Assembly (NCBI GenBank): GCA_030620095.1
Contig: JAUTXW010003370.1
Span: 111,001 to 175,000, forward strand
Reading direction: 5' to 3'
DNA length: 64,000 nt
DNA from: Kuschelorhynchus macadamiae
Taxonomy: Eukaryota; Arthropoda; Insecta; Coleoptera; Curculionidae
Below are positions 59,114 to 64,000 of this stretch, in pieces. Numbering within the stretch: the first letter of the stretch is position 1; each line of letters starts with the position of its first letter. The position numbers and the translations under genes were made by a program. Below the pieces are notes generated by a model. That model made no database searches. It was not told the origin of the DNA and saw nothing but the letters and a program-made list of their open reading frames with translations.

Positions 59114-60982
59114 TTCTATTATTTTTAATGCAATGAAAAAAATGCAAAGTAAATTTTCTTCTTCCCAATCATATGGTAATTATCAGTATCTTTGAAATAT
59201 ATAGAGAGTGACAAAATATCTATTTTTATTAAATGAATACCCTGTCTATTTTTTACACCTATGAAAAGCTAAAAAATATCTTTCCAAAAAACTTCATGCC
59301 AAATTTTCTGATATACCCACCTATGATATTTAAAAAACTAAAATTAATACCTTCCTATATATAAATTTCGTAACAGTTACAAATAGAGTATTTCTTAAAA
59401 GGGCTTCTTTATACAGAGCATTCCATGTAAAAAATTACACTGTGTGTAATATTTTTTAGTACGAGAAATAATAAAAATATTAGAGAGGGACTACTTTAGA
59501 TGGCAATCAATTTCCCTCGTACAGATTGTCTGCATATTCAAATAATTTATTAGGCCGTCATTTACTTTTGTCATACAAGATTCGGACTAAAATTTTACCA
59601 GTCTGTCTCTGTTTTTTGTTTCGTCATATTCTATATACCAAAATGTTTCCATTCCGTTGAAAACTTAAATTCAACTGGATAAGTAGTTTTTAAGCTATGC
59701 TGCGTACAGACAGACTGACAGAAGTGGGAAAACATGGGGCCCAAGCACCCTAAAATGCAAAGTTCTGCAAAATTTTAAAGGGTTAATTTTTCATTTTTTA
59801 CTCTTTTAAACTGATCTAAATGCTGGTGGTTGCCCTTCTTCAATAAAGACTTTTATTTATTTTAAACTTTATAATTAAATGGTAAAAGTATTAACTTCTA
59901 TTTGTTTATTTTTCTAATGATTTAATAAATCCTATTATGTATTTTAATAATTTTAACATAGAATAAGTGTGTAACTTATTTTATTAACACCATATTACCA
60001 TTTTATTAAAAATCGTCTTAAAATAAACAATACATTTGGAAAAATAAAAAACATATTCTTATTACCAATTCATTAGATAAATATAGAAAACAAATGTATT
60101 GGAAATTAAAGTTGGAAGTTTCATTTTCAAAAAATATTTAATTCAGAATAAATATAACATTTTGACTAGTACGTCTAAAACTAGTCCACTCTAATAACGA
60201 TATGTATGCATTTATCACTACAGTACATTGAATTTGTAGATAATAAAGAAAAAAAACTTAAGCTCTATCTCAAAATATGGCTTACTAAAGTATTCAACAA
60301 TTGTCTGTTAAAATTATTAGATTTTAGTTTAATGTTGATTCTTTAACAAATGTTTGCTTAGTGTCCTATTTATTTAAAAAGGTGTTATGTATCTTAAAAT
60401 AGTTATTTCCTACCTCGAAATACCTGACAGTGTCTTTAAAAATATCATATTCTCTAATGTCTCTAAAATATCTGGAAATACAAGTGCAAAAATATTATAT
60501 TACGTCAGTCAAATTTAGGTCTCTTGAAATCACCACTTATTTGTTAAGTTCTGTTTTATTAGAATATTAGTAGGTATTAGGTACAATATTATTCACCATC
60601 ACCAATTAATGCCAACAATGCTGCTATATCTTCCATTTTAGAAGTATAACAAACACAAGTATTAAGGATCTCCAGGCAGACCTTAGTAGCTTCAGATTTT
60701 TAACTCTTCATCACCTTTTAATTATTTCCAAAATAATAAAGTATACTTAATTAATTAGGCCAAACAAATGTGTCGTGTTTTCCTCAACGTCAACAAAATA
60801 ATTTTAAGGTTAACAGTAATTGTCAAATCGTAATGAAAAACTGGCCTACTTGACGTCAAAAAATACATGCAATTTTCCATTTAAGAAATGGATGCTACTT
60901 CCAACCTTTGTCAGTTGTTTCGCTAAATCACGTGATTTAGAGATTCGTTAACTAACGAAATGATAAGTGCAAAATCGCACCC

Positions 60983-60985
60983 CCG
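60983..60985. other. Target-site duplication CCG, right
   Basis: Pairs with 52974-52976; followed by GTCTTTTGATT. Confidence 0.7.
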
Positions 60986-61480
60986 GTCTTTTGATTAACT
61001 TCCGTCAATTAAGATCTTCACCAGTTGACACAGCGTACAGTTACCCTTATGTTAGTTCTTTGTCGGACGAACTACGTAACACTTAAGATGCATGCATGCG
61101 GTACCGATTTTGATTCGAACGAATGATTGAGTACAGAGGTGACGCATGTTTGGTTTGTAAGAGTGACTGCATATCACTGTTCCTGTTTACAGCTTTTCCA
61201 GTATGCACGAAATATTTAACCTTTGAAAGTTGAATATAAAGCACTAGTTTAGTCCAGTATTTATAGAATAACTGAAATATTAGATATTAATGCTATCAAT
61301 AGCTTAATACGTACAATACACGAGTAAAGAAAATACTTGAGAATAACATATCATCATGAAATAAAATAAATTAAACCATTTCTAACTATAACGAATATGT
61401 GGCGTAAACATTCCACCCACCTAAAATACTAAAAAAGTATTTTACTTAGTCCGAGTTCAATGGCAAAGGACACAATTTAA
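60986..61480. other. No recognised gene
   Basis: No convincing frame. It lies between the third copy and the BEL/Pao relic and could include a degraded LTR, but no LTR pair is present in the window. Confidence 0.4.
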
Positions 61481-63050
61481 CTAGGGCCATTGAAATAAAC
61501 CTTGTGCAGTACGCACAGTTGCCCCTCGAGAACGGATGAAGCTCAGCAATCAGATCGAGCTTACACGAGGGAGGAGTTTTCATTTTTAATCTACACGAGG
61601 GATTCTTGAATCGGTATATTTATAGTCCACCTTTTCCAAAAATCGTGGTGCAACTTTTGAAGGAGCTGCCACCGACTAAGTCGATTAATGTTTAATGTAG
61701 TGAGATCCGCATCAGAAAGACAAGTGACAGGCTCGAGAGTTAGGATATGACCACTAAAGGGAAAAGACGGCGGAAATTTAAGACCGCTTCTATTTGACAC
61801 AAATTGTATAGAATTCTTCGTTTGTAAACATTTGGTTTCCAATTACGTGACTCAAAAGAGCTTTTACCGATTTGAGACCGGCTTTAAACAAATCACAAAA
61901 ATGAGTTATTAATCGGTTCAACTTTTAACAGCACCTCGGATCGCTAAAAAGTTTAGCACATCGACCTCTATGAGCGATAAATAGCTTTAAAGCTGCTAGA
62001 AATGAGTCCGTATTAAGACACAAATAAGTTAACTCTAGATGGAGAGCGCTCTTGTTGCTGCACAAACGAAAAGTTTCCCTTGTTTCGGAGAGCCTTATGA
62101 AAAAAGAATCGCCATAATCGATCCCGATAATCGAAAATTGTAAAAAAAATATATTGTCCTATCATGGGTTGCAAAGGCTAAGGTCCAACCTTAAAACACC
62201 TAATGCATTTGCTCAAGTATCGTTTCATGGCACAACGAGAAAGTATCAAAAAAAATTTAGATAAAAAATTGAACCATTTGTCGACAAGATTATTTGCACC
62301 TCTGTCCAGTGATGATTCCTAGGTGAGAGAGCTAGATGTTTTTAGTAGTAACTTAAACCAGGAAACATTAATCTACCGCCCACCCTGAGAATATCCTGTG
62401 AGTTAATAAAATTATTTAGCTTCTGAAGAGGTGGCTTGAATAAGGTTTATTTTTCTCAACGTTTTTAACATCTTCAAAGAAACACAAATATTGCACACGC
62501 TTGACCAAAACTAAGAGACCATTATGGAATTCGGCCTAAGATAAGTGCCCGACAAACCTTTCTCTTGGAGATTTTGCGGTTTTAGTGAATCTCAAACAAA
62601 AAGCCACTATCCTTTTAATTTTGGATAAGTTTGAAAACTTTTTCAAAAGTGTGTGAGTGGAGTCAAGAGAGCGAAATGTTGCTAAAGAGGTTTCCTTTCG
62701 TTCGTCTTGACAAGGATCAAAGGATCTCATTAAAACAAAATGCCGGTTTTTACCATTGGTCTTCAGGAAACTGAAGCCAAGCAGGTCCCGCTCACCATAA
62801 CGAGAACTCCGAGAATTGAAACAGTCCGCAGTATTATCCGACGAGTAAACGTGAAACCAAGACCTACGTTCTAAGTGCTAAATATGGAACAAAGAAAACA
62901 CCATAGGTAACACTGCTCAATTAATATTCTTGTAGGTTTTCATTCGGAGAGACGCCAAAGAATTGTTTATAATGCCTCTCTTCGGGTCTTTTGAAAATTT
63001 GTCAATAAAGTTGTCGTATATAGGCAGCCTAATTTACGTCCCCTAGCGGA
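61480..63050 (-). pseudogene. BEL/Pao retrotransposon relic (RNase H to integrase end)
   Basis: Minus-strand order from high to low coordinates: WFHVYSSDNTADC (about 62855), corresponding to W.HV....NPAD; LLKKFSNLSKIKRIVAFCLR (62600-62660) with ERFVGHLS; CIRCFKVGP (about 62190), the zinc-type stretch of the integrase; SLEPVTCLSDADL-like sequence and RLSRWQLLQKLHHDFWKRW (61600-61720), the hallmark end of BEL/Pao integrases; and VRTAQGLFQWP (about 61510), matching the final VRT..G...RP motif. Stops and frameshifts are scattered throughout. gag, protease and most of the reverse transcriptase are absent, and no LTRs were recognised. Confidence 0.8.
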
Positions 63051-63109
63051 GAAAATTGAAGCTAGTTTCATTTAAGGTAGAAATCGTAATTTCCATGAAA
63101 CGGAAAAAA

Positions 63110-63896
63110 AATCGTCGGAAGTATCTTCGCTAACTAGACCAGAAATTTGCTGCCACCGGTAGTGTTAATAGTACAAAAAACCCTGAGCAAGCTCCTGTTG
63201 TAGAAGACAAATTGCAATTATTCGTGAAATTGAAAATACTTCAACTGCTACTGAAACGGCATAAATGTCATCCCTATAAAATTTAAATATTTCAGGAATT
63301 AACTGAAGATGATCCTGACAGACGTGACGAATTTTGTAAAATACTGACCGATAGAACAGCCCGACATCCCTCCTTTGTACACAATATTTGTTTTAGCGAC
63401 AAATGCACTTTTTTTTCTAATACAGGCAAAACGTCCGCTACTGGTGTAAGGTAAATCCACATGTAGTTTATAGGGAAACCACATGGTAGGGCCCATTTTT
63501 GCATACAAATGTGATAGGAGACCTGTATCTAGACATGTTGGAAACTACAGTTGAGCCTCTTATTCTAGAAATATGGGAAAATAATCCTGATAAATTTGAC
63601 ATACAACCAGTTTTTTAATAGGCTAGTGCGCCCCGTATTTTAGCAGAAACGTAAGGCAATAATTGAACACTGCTTAACCCGAGGTGAGACTTATTTTATG
63701 GGACTACCTAAAAGAAAAGTACACATAACCTAACCAGACTTTATTTTGGAGTAACAGCAAAGAATAACCGCTGCCTGTCACAATATTGATGCTGGCACAT
63801 TTCAAAATGTTCGTAGGGAGTTTTCAAATAGACTGTTTTACTGTCTAGAAGTAAACGGAGAACATTTTCAATACTTTCTCCAGTAGGGAGGTGCCT
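63110..63896 (+). pseudogene. Mariner-like transposase fragment, copy 2
   Basis: The 5' part reads KCHPYKI, then ELTEDDPDRRDEFCKILTDR and NICFSDKCTFF (63290-63420). The Asp of FSDKCTF is the first catalytic residue. The following region collapses into VIGDLYLDMLE and onward at 63507, as in copy 1, so about 100 codons carrying the motif between these parts are missing or compressed. Where the second catalytic Asp should stand (QQDGA in relatives) both copies have FFNRLVR-like sequence. It is inactive and longer than copy 1. Confidence 0.75.
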
Positions 63897-64000
63897 TGCT
63901 TACGTTTTTCTTGAATTTTTATAAGCTAAACTTTAATAATGCGTGTAAAGTTCTAAAATTTTTACACAATAACCTACTGGATGGGACCTTTCAAATAATG

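Larger units (their letters stand above)
52977..60982 (+). mobile_element. Third copy of the palindrome unit (8.0 kb)
   Basis: From 52977 to about 60931 it follows arm A from terminus to centre, without the nested Transib-like element. It then passes the palindrome centre (CTAAATCACGTGATTTAG at 60923-60940) and, after only a couple of bases, ends in an inverted copy of the terminal 40 bp (about 60943-60982). The CCG duplication on both sides shows that these two ends were used in an insertion. The right arm is therefore reduced to its terminus. It carries the start exon, internal exon and two 3' exons; the 58549 exon is stopped early. Confidence 0.88.

Noticed and set aside
63292..63508. Two overlapping minus-strand frames of about 70 codons
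   Set aside because: They are antisense to the mariner-like transposase fragment.

Overview
This window looks like a piece of a large, AT-rich insect genome, made almost entirely of mobile-element sequence inside a host intron. The one host coding exon I can name is a 34-codon liprin-alpha exon on the minus strand (32300-32401) with clean splice signals on both sides. The window is therefore best read as intronic sequence of a liprin-alpha gene that has been swollen by transposons. Insect-type repeats (Tc1/mariner relatives, BEL/Pao, Transib-like, long AT runs, AAGATGGCGG-type repeats) fit this. The order of insect cannot be told from the sequence.

Layout. 1-2268: long (AT)n runs separating two pairs of direct repeats. 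2272-21865: a 19.6 kb imperfect palindrome whose two arms meet at a CACGTG centre (12817/12818). It is bounded by terminal GGGTGCG and flanked by a 3-bp target duplication (CAG). Each arm is the same roughly 8 kb unit. Arm A alone holds a 2.7 kb nested Transib-like element, and arm B alone holds a nested truncated LINE. 21866-32299: decayed intronic DNA with a truncated LINE whose endonuclease is of the R2 type. 32300-32401: the liprin-alpha exon. 33700-46000: Tc1, hAT, THAP-like and IS630/Tc1-type fragments, two foldback elements and a divergent direct duplication. 47500-49500: a Polinton/Maverick-type DNA polymerase B relic whose middle third is inverted. 51439-51836 and 63499-63896: twin dead mariner fragments. 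Between them lies 52977-60982, a third copy of the palindrome's unit with its own CCG target duplication. 61480-63050: a BEL/Pao relic.

The most notable object is the unit shared by the palindrome and the third copy. It has GGGTGCG ends and 3-bp CNG target duplications. It also carries small open exons with splice signals that recur across copies: a start exon, an internal 111-bp exon, and two exons at the 3' end that are compatible in frame. The third copy keeps the palindrome's exact centre and then jumps to the opposite terminus, so it looks like a palindrome with nearly all of one arm deleted. The target-site signature resembles PIF/Harbinger elements, but I could not recognise a transposase in the unit, so its class is open.

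Nothing in the window looks like a working mobile-element gene: every recognised coding region is truncated, frameshifted or stopped. No rRNA, tRNA or CRISPR array was seen.
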